Positions 34,981 to 45,168 are shown, numbered from the stretch's first letter. The stretch is DNA of 64,000 nt from Phycisphaerales bacterium (GCA_020853815.1 JADYYE010000036.1:1-64000); one strand, 5' to 3'. The notes: generated by a model from the sequence alone, not told the origin. Numbers and translations: made by a program.

Positions 34981-35066
34981 GAACGCGTCGGGCGGGGGCA
35001 CGCACGGGCCCCGCCGCGGGCCGGTCATCGAAGAGTCCAGGACGCCCGCCACGGAGTGAATGTGTG

Positions 35067-36347
35067 ATGGTGACCGCGCCCGCCTCAGCCAGGAACGCCC
35101 CGAGCGCCGCCGCGCCCGTCGTCGCCTGCCAGAAGCTCACCAAGGTCTTCAAGGACTTCTGGATGCGCGACCGCGTCCGCGCCGTCGACGAACTCTCGTT
35201 CGACATCCGCCCGCGCGAGGTCTTCGGCCTGCTCGGGCCCAACGGCTCGGGCAAGAGCACCACCATCAAGATGATCCTTGGCCTCCTACGCCCCTCGCGC
35301 GGACGCCTCGCCGTCTTCGGCAAGCCGCCCCACGAGGTCGACATCAAGAAACGCATCGGCTACCTGCCCGAGGAGTCGTACCTCTACCCCTTCCTCAACG
35401 CGCGCGAGACCCTCGATTACTACGCCAAACTCTTCAACCTCGACGCCAAAACGCGCACCCGACGCACCGACGAACTCCTCGATATGGTCGGACTCACCGG
35501 CGCTCAATTCCGCCCCGTCCGCGAGTACTCCAAGGGCATGCAGCGACGCATCGGCATCGCCCAGGCCCTCATCAACGACCCCGACTTTCTCATCCTCGAC
35601 GAACCCACCACCGGCCTCGATCCCATCGGCACCAAGCAGGTCAAGGACCTCATCCTCGAACTCGGACGACGCGGCAAGACCATCCTCCTCTCCAGCCACC
35701 TCCTGTCCGACGTCGAAGACTGCGTCGATCGCATGGTGATCCTCTACGGCGGGCGCGTCCGCGCCGAGGGCACCTGCGAGCAGCTGCTGGAGAGCCAGAG
35801 CAAGACCTCGATCGAGGCCGACACCCTCGACGACGCGACGCTCGCCGAGATCGACCGCGTGATCCGCGCCCGCTCGGGCGGGCACAAGTCGGTGCTCCGC
35901 GTCTCGCGCCCCCGCCAGCGTCTCGAAGACCTCTTCCTCGACATCGTCGAACGCGCCCGTTCCGAGCAGGTCTCGACCTCCGGCGCCACCTCGGGTGGAC
36001 AGACCGCCGCGTTCCTCCGCGCCGGCGAGACCGGCCAGTCACTCATCGAAAAACTGGTGACGGCCAGCGACGCCGCCACCGCCGCCAAGGCCGCCCCAAC
36101 ACCGACCGGACCCGACGACTCCCTTATCGGCTCACTCGTCTCCGCCGCCCCGAACGCAAGCTCGCCCGCCCCCAGCACGCCGTCCGCCCCCAGCGCGCTG
36201 AGTTCCGCATCTGGCGGCACACCCGCCGAGCCGCGCTCGCCCGCCGCGCCACCCGCGCCCTCGAATGTGGATCGTTCGCTCATTGATTCGCTCCTGTCGG
36301 GCGGCGACAAGCCCTCCGACCCCAAGGCATCGGAGCCCAAGCCGTGA
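35067..36347 (+). CDS. ABC transporter ATP-binding protein with disordered C-terminal tail
   Basis: 426 residues: an ABC-2-type ATPase (about 1-240) with Walker A GPNGSGKST, an atypical signature YSKGMQRRIGIAQAL, Walker B FLILDEPTTGLDP and switch SSHLLSDVEDC. The region after about residue 300 is Ala/Pro/Ser-rich and disordered, with three spaced copies of a SLI-x-x-L-[VL] motif (near 36031, 36115 and 36268). It overlaps the permease start by 4 bases. ATG 35067 follows GGAG by 10 bases; GTG three bases earlier is also possible. It powers the following permease. Confidence 0.88.
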   Translation: MVTAPASARNAPSAAAPVVACQKLTKVFKDFWMRDRVRAVDELSFDIRPREVFGLLGPNGSGKSTTIKMILGLLRPSRGRLAVFGKPPHEVDIKKRIGYLPEESYLYPFLNARETLDYYAKLFNLDAKTRTRRTDELLDMVGLTGAQFRPVREYSKGMQRRIGIAQALINDPDFLILDEPTTGLDPIGTKQVKDLILELGRRGKTILLSSHLLSDVEDCVDRMVILYGGRVRAEGTCEQLLESQSKTSIEADTLDDATLAEIDRVIRARSGGHKSVLRVSRPRQRLEDLFLDIVERARSEQVSTSGATSGGQTAAFLRAGETGQSLIEKLVTASDAATAAKAAPTPTGPDDSLIGSLVSAAPNASSPAPSTPSAPSALSSASGGTPAEPRSPAAPPAPSNVDRSLIDSLLSGGDKPSDPKASEPKP

Positions 36348-38212
36348 CGTTGTGGGAACGATTCAGCGCGATCGATCGCCTGCAGCAAGGCCGCGCCTTC
36401 AAGATCATCGCGACCTGCGTCATCGCGCTGGCCGGCGTGGTGGGCATCGGCGCGCTCCTGCTCACGCGTACCCAGGGCAGCGGGCTCGACCTCTCCGCCA
36501 TCCCCGATCAGCAGGCCGCCAAGATTCTCGAGGACATGCTCGGCGGACGCTCCGACCCAACCCTCATGTCCGTCGGCCTCGCGCTCGTCACGCTCCTCTT
36601 CATCGGCGTCGTGTGGCTCGGCCTCGGCCTCACCTACCTCGGCCTGGCCGTCCTCGGCGCCGCCCTGGTCGTGCCTCTCTCCCTCTTCGAGCCCACCCGC
36701 GGACTGGCCCAGCTGTTCGCCGGCGTCATCGCCCTCACCTTCGCCTTCACCGCCCTCATGCAACTCCTTCGCCTCGTGCTCGCCGGTTCGGGGCCCGTGC
36801 TCTCGATCGCCAAGACCGCCGTCGCCGAGGCCTCGCGCCAGCGCGTGTCGCTGGTGCTGATGGTCATCCTCGTCTTCGCGCTCTCGGCGATCCCCATGCT
36901 CCTCTCCGACCAGACCCCGCTCCGCTATCGCGTCCAGGCTTTCCTCCAGTATTCCACCGGCGGCTCGTTCTGGATCATCGGCCTCCTCTGCGCCGTCTTC
37001 TCCGCCGCCACCGTTTCCTTCGACCAACGCGACAAGTTCATCTGGCAGACCATCACCAAGCCCGTCTCCGCCTCCCAGTACATCTTCGGAAAGTGGCTGG
37101 GCGTGATCGGCATCAACCTCGTGCTCCTGCTCGTCTGCGGCTCGGCGGTCTTCCTTTTCACCGAGTACCTCCGTCAGCAGCCCGCCCAGGGCGAGCGCGA
37201 GGCCTATGTCGCGTCCTCCGGCGGCCTGAGCGAGGACCGCCAGATCCTCGAGACCCAAGTCCTCGCGGCCCGCGTCGCGGTCCTCGCGCTCCCCCCCGAG
37301 ATCAACCCCGAGGCGCTCGACCAGACCATCCTGGGGAAGATCGAGGCCGAGCAACGCGCCAATCCGCGGTATCAAGATGCCCCGGACAAACGCGCCAAAA
37401 TGCGCTCCGACCTCGTCAAAGCGTTCGGCGACGCCTACCGCTCCATCGAGCCCACCAAGAGCGAGGTCTACGTCTTCGACGGCCTCCGCCCCGCCAAGGA
37501 CTCCATGCGTCCGCTCACCTTCCGCTTCCGCGTCAACGCCGGCGCCAACTCCCCCGACGAACTCTACCGCCTCACCATGATCGTCTCCGGCAGCGAGCCG
37601 TTCGTCCGCGAGGTCGGACTCGGCAACTCCCAAACCGTCGACCTCTCTCCCGCCGCCATCGATGACGAAGGACGCGTCACCATCGAAGTCTTCAACGGCG
37701 ACGCCCTCCGCGGGGCGCCCAACCCCTTGACCATCTCGTTCCCGCCGGACGGCCTCGAACTGTCCTACTCCGACGGGAGCTACCGCGCCAACTTCCTCCG
37801 CGTCATGATCGTCCTCTGGGTCAAACTCGCCTTCATCTCCATGATCGCGATCTTCGCTTCCACGTTCCTCTCCTTCCCCGTCGCGTGCGTCGTCGCCGTC
37901 GGCGCCCTCGTCTCCGCCGAGCTTACCCCGTACCTCTGGAAATCACTCGAGTACTACAACTCCGCCGACGAAAAGGGAAACATCAAGCCGTTCGCCGTCC
38001 TGGTCCGGGCCATCGCCGTCGCCATCGCCGGCGTCTTCAGGCTCTACGGCGACCTCGATCCGGTCGCCGGCTTGGTCGAAGGACGACGCCTCGCCTGGGA
38101 TACCGTCGCGCGCGGCGTGGCCTATCTGGCCGCCGTCGCCGGCGTCCTCTTCCTCGCCGCCGTCGTCGTCCTGCGAAAGCGCGAGCTGGCCATCTACTCG
38201 GGGCACGCCTGA
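36344..38212 (+). CDS. ABC-2 type transporter permease, second copy
   Basis: 622 residues with an N-terminal helix, a hydrophobic cluster at about 85-145, the coupling segment QRDKFIWQTITKPVSASQYIFGKWLG followed by a helix, a large extracytoplasmic domain (about 290-480), and several C-terminal helices. The layout resembles the leftward permease at 28511-29869 (coupling segment, large external domain, final helices), but the protein is longer. It is coupled to the ATPase gene by overlap (GTG at 36344), and its stop is 4 bases before the next gene. Confidence 0.85.
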   Translation: MTLWERFSAIDRLQQGRAFKIIATCVIALAGVVGIGALLLTRTQGSGLDLSAIPDQQAAKILEDMLGGRSDPTLMSVGLALVTLLFIGVVWLGLGLTYLGLAVLGAALVVPLSLFEPTRGLAQLFAGVIALTFAFTALMQLLRLVLAGSGPVLSIAKTAVAEASRQRVSLVLMVILVFALSAIPMLLSDQTPLRYRVQAFLQYSTGGSFWIIGLLCAVFSAATVSFDQRDKFIWQTITKPVSASQYIFGKWLGVIGINLVLLLVCGSAVFLFTEYLRQQPAQGEREAYVASSGGLSEDRQILETQVLAARVAVLALPPEINPEALDQTILGKIEAEQRANPRYQDAPDKRAKMRSDLVKAFGDAYRSIEPTKSEVYVFDGLRPAKDSMRPLTFRFRVNAGANSPDELYRLTMIVSGSEPFVREVGLGNSQTVDLSPAAIDDEGRVTIEVFNGDALRGAPNPLTISFPPDGLELSYSDGSYRANFLRVMIVLWVKLAFISMIAIFASTFLSFPVACVVAVGALVSAELTPYLWKSLEYYNSADEKGNIKPFAVLVRAIAVAIAGVFRLYGDLDPVAGLVEGRRLAWDTVARGVAYLAAVAGVLFLAAVVVLRKRELAIYSGHA

Positions 38213-38216
38213 CGCC

Positions 38217-40178
38217 ATGACCTCCACCACTCGCACCAGACTCGCCGCCGGATTGCTCGCGCTCGTCCTCTTCGCGCTCGCCGGCGTGACCTCCATCGCC
38301 GTCAACGCCTCCGCCTCGCGGAGCAAGCTCGTCTGGACCGATTCAGCGTCGGACAACGACCCGCCCCAGGTCGCCCTGGGAATCGCCATGGGCGCCTTCC
38401 GCGGGCTCTTCGTCAACGTGCTCTGGATCCGCGCCAACAACCTCAAAGAAGCCGGGAAGTACTACGAGGCTCGCGATCTCTCCAGCGCCATCACCAAACT
38501 CCAGCCCCGCTTCCCACGCGTCTGGGTCTTCCACGCCTGGAACATGGCCTACAACATCTCCGTCACCACACAAACCCGACAGGAGCGATGGAACTGGGTC
38601 AACCAGGGCATCCAGCTCCTCCGCGACGAGGGAATCCCCGCCAACCCCAACGACCTCCTCCTCCACCGAGAACTCGCGTGGATCTTCCTCCACAAGGTCC
38701 AGGGATACACCGACGACGCCAACGGCTACTACAAACGCCGTTTCGCCGAGGAATGGACGTGGGTGCTCGGCCCGCCTCCGCCCCCCTCTCCCGAACTCAA
38801 GGATCGCGACGCCGCCGTCGAACGATTCGCGGATTGGTTCCAACCCATCACCCTGGCCCCCGATTCGCTCCAAGACGCCGTCAAGGCAAACCCCCTGATC
38901 GCCACGCTCCTGGACGACCTCCACGCACGCGTCGGGACCGCGCCCGGGCCCGACCTGCTGCGCCGATACGAGTTCGCGCGCGAGCTCATCACCTCCACCC
39001 TCCGCTTCCAGATCGAGGAACGCTCCGGGCCCAAGACCTCCGCGATGATGGAACTCGTCAACGACCCCCGTTTCGCCGACGCCTGGCCCGCGCTCCTCGC
39101 CCACGTCCGCAAACGCGTTCTCATCGACCTCTACCACATGGAGCCGGACCGAATGCTCCGCTACATGCGGTACTACGGCCCCCTGGATTGGCGCCACGCC
39201 GCCTCACACGCCATCTATTGGGCCTCCCGAGGCGTCGAGCAGGCGCTCCCCTATTTCACCGAGGAAAACCGCAAAAACTTCGACTTCATCAACACCGATC
39301 GCATGACCATCCAGGCCGTTCAGGAACTCGCCCGCTCCGGCGAGATCTACTTCAGCGTCCTGGACTTCCTCGCCGGGAACGACGCCTTCTACCTCGCCAT
39401 GCCCAATGTCCATTTCGTCCGAACCTACGGCGAAATCCTCCAGTCCCTCGTCGAACGCAGCTGGGCCGACACCGACCAACGCGTCTACAGCTTCTACTCC
39501 GCCGGATACGAGAACTTCCTCAAGGACCAGGTCCGCTACTACTACCGCCGCGGACAGAAAGACATCGCCGAAAAACTCTACTCCGACCTGCGCAACTACC
39601 CGCACCAGAACATGAACGACCCCGAGCGGCCCTTCATCATGAGCCGACCCCTCGCCGACTTCGTCGATCGCGAAATCGCCGAACAGGAAAAAGTGCCCCA
39701 GGTCGCGGTCAGCGAGACCGTCGGCGCGCTCCAGGGCGCGTATACCAGCGGCCTGCTCGCGGGCAACATGGACGAGTTCCGCGCTCAGATCGAGTACGCC
39801 AAACAATTCCACCGCTACTACATGGAAGCCCAGACCCGCGACAACCCGCTCGACATCGGAACCTCCCGCATGGAGATGATGGACAAAGACTTCGGGGTCG
39901 TCGCCGGCGTCGTCTTCGCGCAGCTCTGCTCCATCGTCCCACGCCTCCAGGCCGAAGCCCTGTACTCCCGCGCGCCCGACGACCTCCGCGTCTACGCCTA
40001 TGACCTCCTCGCCCAGAGGTTCAAGATTGAAATGACCGAACAGGTCGCCAAGGGTGGACAGGCCTTCGACCTCGTCTTCCCCGAGCCGCCCCTGGTCGTC
40101 GAGCACCGCGCCAAAATGGAGGACAAGGCGGCCCGCCTGCGCGATATGCAGGAAAAAATCCGGCAGGAACTGAAGTAG
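38217..40178 (+). CDS. Membrane-anchored helical-repeat protein
   Basis: 653 residues: one N-terminal helix (about 8-30), then an all-helical soluble region with tetratricopeptide-like spacing (LWIRANNLKEAGKYYEARDL, LQPRFPRVWVFHAWNMAYNI). No enzyme motif is seen. It starts 4 bases after the permease stop, so it belongs to the same transcript and probably acts as an extracytoplasmic partner of the transporter or the SPFH complex. It is typical of planctomycete transporter loci, but I cannot assign a function. Confidence 0.75.
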   Translation: MTSTTRTRLAAGLLALVLFALAGVTSIAVNASASRSKLVWTDSASDNDPPQVALGIAMGAFRGLFVNVLWIRANNLKEAGKYYEARDLSSAITKLQPRFPRVWVFHAWNMAYNISVTTQTRQERWNWVNQGIQLLRDEGIPANPNDLLLHRELAWIFLHKVQGYTDDANGYYKRRFAEEWTWVLGPPPPPSPELKDRDAAVERFADWFQPITLAPDSLQDAVKANPLIATLLDDLHARVGTAPGPDLLRRYEFARELITSTLRFQIEERSGPKTSAMMELVNDPRFADAWPALLAHVRKRVLIDLYHMEPDRMLRYMRYYGPLDWRHAASHAIYWASRGVEQALPYFTEENRKNFDFINTDRMTIQAVQELARSGEIYFSVLDFLAGNDAFYLAMPNVHFVRTYGEILQSLVERSWADTDQRVYSFYSAGYENFLKDQVRYYYRRGQKDIAEKLYSDLRNYPHQNMNDPERPFIMSRPLADFVDREIAEQEKVPQVAVSETVGALQGAYTSGLLAGNMDEFRAQIEYAKQFHRYYMEAQTRDNPLDIGTSRMEMMDKDFGVVAGVVFAQLCSIVPRLQAEALYSRAPDDLRVYAYDLLAQRFKIEMTEQVAKGGQAFDLVFPEPPLVVEHRAKMEDKAARLRDMQEKIRQELK

Positions 40179-40200
40179 CCCGTCGCGCGACGGGCCGTTT
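40178..40200 (+). terminator. Probable intrinsic terminator
   Basis: GCCCGTCG and its complement, with a 2-base loop, overlap the stop codon and are followed by CGTTT. It ends the SPFH/ABC operon. The tight loop makes efficiency uncertain. Confidence 0.55.
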
Positions 40201-40310
40201 CCCCCCCGCCAAATCGCCGTCGGCCAATCGCCGCGATCGGTTGCCCCGACGCGCTTCCGGTCCTTCGACCCGATCCGCTCCACGCACGCACCATCCGCAC
40301 GCTTTGACGC

Positions 40311-41747
40311 CTACCGCACGCCCGCCATCGCGTCCTCGTAGCACCGAAGACAACGCTCCGCCGCCCCCTCCCACGTCAGGCGGTGCAGCTCCAATCGCCC
40401 GTGCTGGCCCAGCGTCTGCGAAAGCGGCGGGTGTTTCAGCACCGCCACGACCTTGTTGGCCATCTCGTCGATGTCCCAGAAATCAACCTTGAGCACATGC
40501 GACAACACCTCGGCCACGCCGCTGGTCTTCGACACGATCACCGGCACCCGGTGATGGATCGCCTCCAGCGCCGCGATGCCGAAGGGCTCGCTCACGCTGG
40601 GCATGACATAGCAGTCGGCCATGCTGAACACGCGGTCCACGTCGCCGCCGCGCAGGAAGCCCGTGAACAAGACCTTGTGCCCGATGCCCACGCTCGCCGC
40701 CAGCTCGATCATGCGCAGCGTCATGTCCCCCGAGCCCGCGACGACAAACTTCACGTCCGGCATCACCTCCAGCACGCGCTTGGCGGCCGCGATGAAATAC
40801 TCCGGGCCCTTCTGCATCGTCAGCCGCCCGAGGAACAGCACGATCTTGTCGCCCGCCTCGATCGCCGTGTCCGCCGCGGGCTGATACGCCTCGCGGTCCA
40901 GCCCGTTGTACACCACGTCCACCCGCGACGGATCAACGCCGTACTTGCGCACGCAGATCGAGCGCGTGAGCTGGCTCACCGCGATCACCCGGGCGGCCCC
41001 CATCATGCCGGCGCGCTCGATGTCATAGATGCGCTGGTTGACGTTCGCGCCCGAGCGATCGAACTCGGTCGAGTGAACATGAACGACCAGCGGCTTGCCC
41101 GTCACCTGCGCCAGCGCCAGGCCCGCCGGATACGTCAGCCAGTCGTGCGCGTGGATCACGTCGAAAGATTCGCTCCGCGCCAGCGCCACGCACAGCCGCG
41201 CGTACCGCTCCGCGTCGCCGACCAGGTCCGTGCCATAGCCGACGCCAGCGGGCGAACTCGCGGGCTGCGCCAGCGCCTTGGCGGCGGCCGTGGTCAGGCC
41301 CAGGTCCTCGTACAGCTTCGCCGACCCGGCGCTCGCGCCGCTCCCGAGCGTCCAGGGCTCGATGGGCGCGCTGCCCGTGAGCCCGAACCAGCCCGCGGGC
41401 GCGCCGCCCGGATAGGGGCTGGAAAACGCCGCGGGAACACCGCGAAAAACCGTGTGCTCGAAGCCCGGGATGTGAATGGACTGGAATCCGCCGCCGAAAA
41501 CCTCGGGGCTTTCCGGCGTCCCGTGATCGCCCGGCGATGCCCCGTGAATGCGCGCCAGCTTGGCCATCAGCGTTTCGGGGCTGAGCAGCTTGGCCGGCGC
41601 GTTCTCCGTCGCCCGCACCGCCTTGGGCAGAATGAAAACCACCTCGTGCCCGAGCTTGTCCAGCGCCTTCGTCAGGCCGTGGCACGCCACGCCCAGCCCT
41701 CCGGCGATGAACGGCGGAAACTCCCATCCAAGCATCAAGACCCGCAT
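40311..41747 (-). CDS. Glycosyltransferase family 4, glycogen-synthase-like
   Basis: A 478-residue GT-B fold enzyme with the N-terminal LMLGWEFPPFIAGGLGVA (sugar-nucleotide and acceptor loop), HAHDWLTYPAGL, DPSRVDVVYNGLD, FLGRLTMQKGPEYFI and the C-terminal SEPFGIAALEAIHHRVPVI retaining-transferase motif with its ExFGIxxLEA-like acidic pair. It is probably involved in glycogen or polysaccharide synthesis; donor specificity is not readable. ATG 41747 is chosen with GAGGA upstream. It converges on the SPFH/ABC operon. Confidence 0.88.
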   Translation of the reverse strand: MRVLMLGWEFPPFIAGGLGVACHGLTKALDKLGHEVVFILPKAVRATENAPAKLLSPETLMAKLARIHGASPGDHGTPESPEVFGGGFQSIHIPGFEHTVFRGVPAAFSSPYPGGAPAGWFGLTGSAPIEPWTLGSGASAGSAKLYEDLGLTTAAAKALAQPASSPAGVGYGTDLVGDAERYARLCVALARSESFDVIHAHDWLTYPAGLALAQVTGKPLVVHVHSTEFDRSGANVNQRIYDIERAGMMGAARVIAVSQLTRSICVRKYGVDPSRVDVVYNGLDREAYQPAADTAIEAGDKIVLFLGRLTMQKGPEYFIAAAKRVLEVMPDVKFVVAGSGDMTLRMIELAASVGIGHKVLFTGFLRGGDVDRVFSMADCYVMPSVSEPFGIAALEAIHHRVPVIVSKTSGVAEVLSHVLKVDFWDIDEMANKVVAVLKHPPLSQTLGQHGRLELHRLTWEGAAERCLRCYEDAMAGVR

Positions 41748-41983
41748 CACACCGTCCTCAGCGTCGCGCTCTCACGCCCCGCATGTTCATGATCTCGCCG
41801 CGCGACGGCTTTACCCCCCGCGCCGTCCCGCCATTGTTCCCTCGCGCCGCGCGACCCGCGCTCACGATCCGTTCATTTCAAGACCGACCCGCCCTTCACC
41901 AAGCTTTCGGCACGCACCCGCGCCCGCATGGCTCCTGATTCTTCTTCTCTCCACTTGGCAATCTGGCGATTTGGCGCCTCGTC

Positions 41984-42439
41984 CTACTCGCCCCCGGACA
42001 TGTCGCCCAGGTTGCGGAACGCCGCCTCATACGCCAAAAGCCACGTCGTGATCGCCTTGGCGCCCGCGCTCACACCACCGGGCACGCTCGACCTGAACGT
42101 GAAGAGCTTGTCGTCCGAGCGATAATGCTGGATCGTCGGCGTCACGCCGCTCATTCCCAGCTCGACCAGTTCCTCTTCGACCAGCTCCTCCATCGAATCG
42201 CCGTGGTGCAACAGGTCCGACTCGATCGACTCGCTCAGCCAGCGGTTCGCCGTCACCAGCGAAACCACGACATCGCTCTCCGCCACGTCTACGCGGTAGT
42301 GCGCAGGTTCGGCGGCGTCCTTGGCCGCGCACTCCACGCGCGCGGAGGACACGACCACTTCGCCGAAGACTCCCGATTGGCGGGCCTCGCGGGCGATCAG
42401 GTCCAAGAGCGTCTGCACCTGGGTCGGTGCTTGGGTCAT
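41984..42439 (-). CDS. Conserved small protein of unknown function
   Basis: 151 residues, acidic, mixed alpha/beta, with a tryptophan-rich C-terminal half. I do not recognise a family, though an N-terminal TLLDLIAREA helix followed by two strands is visible. ATG 42439 has AAAGG 8 bases upstream. It is the second gene on the left of the tRNA and transcribed away from it. Longer open frame upstream reads as noncoding. Confidence 0.6.
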   Translation of the reverse strand: MTQAPTQVQTLLDLIAREARQSGVFGEVVVSSARVECAAKDAAEPAHYRVDVAESDVVVSLVTANRWLSESIESDLLHHGDSMEELVEEELVELGMSGVTPTIQHYRSDDKLFTFRSSVPGGVSAGAKAITTWLLAYEAAFRNLGDMSGGE

Positions 42440-42713
42440 GTTCGGCCTTTCAAGATGCACGGCGTCGGTGGCCCTCCCGGCGCGACCCGCTGGCCACACC
42501 CGCCCTCCGACCGCCAACATTAGGCGATGCACACGCCTTTGGCCTTCCCACGCACCATCACACGCTCGCCCTGGGCCTCCCGCCCACCGGACCACCTGTC
42601 CACTTGACCACTCCGCCACTTCTGCCACTACTGCCTTTGGCTCCCGCACTGGCTTCCCGCCCATACCCCTGCCTATCCTCTCCACCCCGGCAGACGCCTT
42701 GGCCGGGCCATCT
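42440..42713. other. Noncoding stretch with short degenerate repeats
   Basis: 274 bases between a leftward gene and the tRNA. It contains degenerate GTGG/CCAC-rich units around 42580-42630 (CCACxxxTGxCCACTT-like). No gene is supported; the promoter of the tRNA should lie here. Confidence 0.5.
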
Positions 42714-42797
42714 GCCCAGGTGGCGAAATTGGCAGACGCACTACCTTGAGGTGGTAGCGCCCGCAAGGGCATGGAGGTTCAAATCCTCTCCTGGGCA
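42714..42797 (+). tRNA. tRNA-Leu (anticodon GAG)
   Basis: The full cloverleaf is visible: acceptor GCCCAGG pairing with CCTGGGC, D-arm, anticodon stem CTACC/GGTAG around loop TTGAGGT with anticodon GAG, a class II long variable arm (about 13-16 bases), and T-arm with GGTTCAAATCC. The CCA end is not encoded. Type II architecture and anticodon identify a leucine tRNA reading CUC/CUU. Confidence 0.97.
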
Positions 42798-42965
42798 CTT
42801 TCGCTTGCCGCCGTCGCTCGCACGGAGCCGGGCGGCCCCGCTCCGGGAACCCACGCCTCGATCCGTCTCACCCCGCACGCGATTCCGTGAATCCGCGCGG
42901 GCCCGACGCGGTACAACTTGCCGATCCCCGCGCGCCGCGACGGGCGATCGAACGAAGGAGAATCC

Positions 42966-45077
42966 ATGACCCGCCGCACCTCCGCCCTTCTCTTGGCGTC
43001 GATGGTTGTCACGTCCGCCGCCTGGGCCCAGAACAACACGCCGCTCGTCAACCCCGTGGGAGACAAGAGCGCCGCGCCCACCGCCCTCATCTCGCGCGAC
43101 GTGCTCTTCGGAAACCCCGATCGTGCCCAGGCCCGCCTCAGCCCCGACGGCAAGCAGATCGCCTTCCTCGCCCCCGTCAACGGCGTGCTCAACGTCTGGG
43201 TCGCGCCCGTCGAGCACCCCGACCAGGCCAAGCCCATCACCAGCGACGCCAACCGCGGCATCCGCCAATATTTCTGGGCCTTCACCAACAGCCACATCCT
43301 CTACCTGCAAGACTCCGGCGGCGACGAGGATTGGCGCCTCTATTCCGTCGACCTGACCTCCGGCAAACAGGTCGACCTCACGCCCTTCGACTCGATCCCG
43401 GGTCCCGATGGCAAGCCGCTCGTCGGACCCACCGGTCGTGCCCTGCGACCCACCGCCCAGATCCAGGGCGTCAGCGAAAAATCGCCCGATGAACTCCTCA
43501 TCGGCCTCAACAACCGCGACCCGCGCCTCCACGACATCTACCGCGTCAACATCAAGACCGGCGCCATGAAGCTCGTCCGCAAGAACGACGGCATGCTTGC
43601 CTACATCTGCGACGACGACTTCAACGTCCGCTTCGCCATGCGTTTCACCCCCAAGGCCGAGATGGAGATCGTGCGCGTCAAGGGCGACGCGGCTGAGCCC
43701 TTCGCGACCATCGGGCCCGAGGACTCCATGACCACCGGGCCAGCCGGTTTCAACAAGACCCAGGACGTGCTCTACATGACCGACAGCCGCGGACGCAACA
43801 CCGCGGCCCTGAAGGCCGTCGACCTCAAGACCGGCGAAGAGAAAATCCTCGCCGAGGACCCCAAGGCCGACGTGGGCGAGGCGCTCGTGCATCCCACCGA
43901 GAAGACTGTGCAGGCCGTCGCCTTCGACTACGAGCGCCAGCACTGGAAGATCATCGACCCCGCCGTCAAGCCCGATCTTGACTACCTCGAATCGGTCTCC
44001 GACGGCGACCTCGGCGTCGTCAGCCGTTCGCTCGACGACAAACGCTGGATCGTCGCCTACACCGACGATGACGGCCCGGTCCGTTACTACCGCTACGACC
44101 GCGCCGACAACGGAAAGCCCGGCAAGGCCACCATCCTCTTCACCAACCGCAAGGCCCTCGAGGGACTCCCCCTCGCGCCCATGCACGCGCTGGTGCTCAA
44201 AAGCCGCGACGGCATGGACCTCGTCAGCTATCTGACCCTCCCCAAGTGGGCCGACGCCGACGCCAACGCACGCCCAGACAAGCCCCTCCCCATGGTGCTC
44301 ATGGTTCACGGCGGCCCGTGGGCCCGCGACGACTGGGGCTATGACCCGTACCACCAGTGGCTGTCGAATCGCGGCTACGCGGTTCTCTCCGTCAACTTCC
44401 GTGGCTCCACCGGCTTCGGAAAGAACTTCGTGAACGCCGCCAATGGTCAGTGGGCCGGCAAGATGCACGACGACCTGCTCGACGCCGTCAACTGGGCCGT
44501 CGATCAGAAGATCGCCGACAAAGGCAAGGTCGCCATCATGGGCGGAAGCTACGGCGGATACGCCACGCTCGTCGGCCTGACCTTCACGCCCGATTTCTTC
44601 GCGTGCGGCGTGGACATCGTCGGCCCTTCCAGCCTCCAGACCCTCATGCAGAACATCCCCGAGTACTGGTATCCCTTCTTCCCCGTTCTGGCCCAGCGCG
44701 TCGGCGATCCCTCCACCGAAGAGGGACGCAAGCACCTGGCCGAACGCTCGCCCCTTAACTTCGTCGATCGCATCAAGAAGCCGCTCCTGATCGGCCAGGG
44801 CGCCAACGACCCGCGCGTCAAGCAGGTCGAGGCCGACCAGATCGTCTCGGCCATGAAGAATGCCAACATCCCCGTGACCTACGTGCTCTTCCCCGATGAG
44901 GGCCACGGCTTCGCCCGCCCGGAGAACAACGCCGCGTTCAATGCCGTCACCGAAGCCTTCCTCTCGCAGCACCTGGGCGGGCGTTTCGAGCCCGTGGGCG
45001 ATGCGATGTCCAAATCCTCCGCGCAGGTGAAGGTCGGCGCCGAGCAGGTGCCGGGACTGGGCAGCACCAACAAGTAG
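42966..45077 (+). CDS. S9 family prolyl oligopeptidase-like peptidase
   Basis: A 703-residue exported protein: signal peptide to about residue 22, a beta-propeller part (residues about 50-420), and an alpha/beta hydrolase domain. The catalytic serine is Ser528 in GGSYGGYAT; the aspartate is in GANDPRVK, and the histidine in DEGHGF. The family cleaves or transfers short peptides at dipeptide or proline sites (dipeptidyl or oligopeptidase). ATG 42966 follows AAGGAG by 5 bases. It is flanked by tRNA-Leu on the left and ends with a terminator. Confidence 0.92.
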   Translation: MTRRTSALLLASMVVTSAAWAQNNTPLVNPVGDKSAAPTALISRDVLFGNPDRAQARLSPDGKQIAFLAPVNGVLNVWVAPVEHPDQAKPITSDANRGIRQYFWAFTNSHILYLQDSGGDEDWRLYSVDLTSGKQVDLTPFDSIPGPDGKPLVGPTGRALRPTAQIQGVSEKSPDELLIGLNNRDPRLHDIYRVNIKTGAMKLVRKNDGMLAYICDDDFNVRFAMRFTPKAEMEIVRVKGDAAEPFATIGPEDSMTTGPAGFNKTQDVLYMTDSRGRNTAALKAVDLKTGEEKILAEDPKADVGEALVHPTEKTVQAVAFDYERQHWKIIDPAVKPDLDYLESVSDGDLGVVSRSLDDKRWIVAYTDDDGPVRYYRYDRADNGKPGKATILFTNRKALEGLPLAPMHALVLKSRDGMDLVSYLTLPKWADADANARPDKPLPMVLMVHGGPWARDDWGYDPYHQWLSNRGYAVLSVNFRGSTGFGKNFVNAANGQWAGKMHDDLLDAVNWAVDQKIADKGKVAIMGGSYGGYATLVGLTFTPDFFACGVDIVGPSSLQTLMQNIPEYWYPFFPVLAQRVGDPSTEEGRKHLAERSPLNFVDRIKKPLLIGQGANDPRVKQVEADQIVSAMKNANIPVTYVLFPDEGHGFARPENNAAFNAVTEAFLSQHLGGRFEPVGDAMSKSSAQVKVGAEQVPGLGSTNK

Positions 45078-45139
45078 TCGCTCGCGGTCGATTCACGACG
45101 CGCGACCACCCCGTCGTCCGACCATCTCAACCTCCCCGA

Positions 45140-45168
45140 AAGGCCCGGTAATCCCGGGCCTTGTTTTT
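45140..45168 (+). terminator. Intrinsic terminator
   Basis: AAGGCCCGG and its complement around a TAAT loop, followed by TTGTTTTTT. It ends the S9 peptidase transcript and insulates the chemotaxis operon. Confidence 0.92.

Noticed and set aside
34071-35066. 332-codon upstream extension of the ABC ATPase
   Set aside because: It overlaps the third SPFH gene in another frame and is Arg/Pro-rich; GGAG and ATG at 35067 give the normal N-terminus.
42714-42797. tRNA-Leu as an integration site
   Set aside because: No integrase, no direct repeat of the tRNA end and no foreign island beside it.
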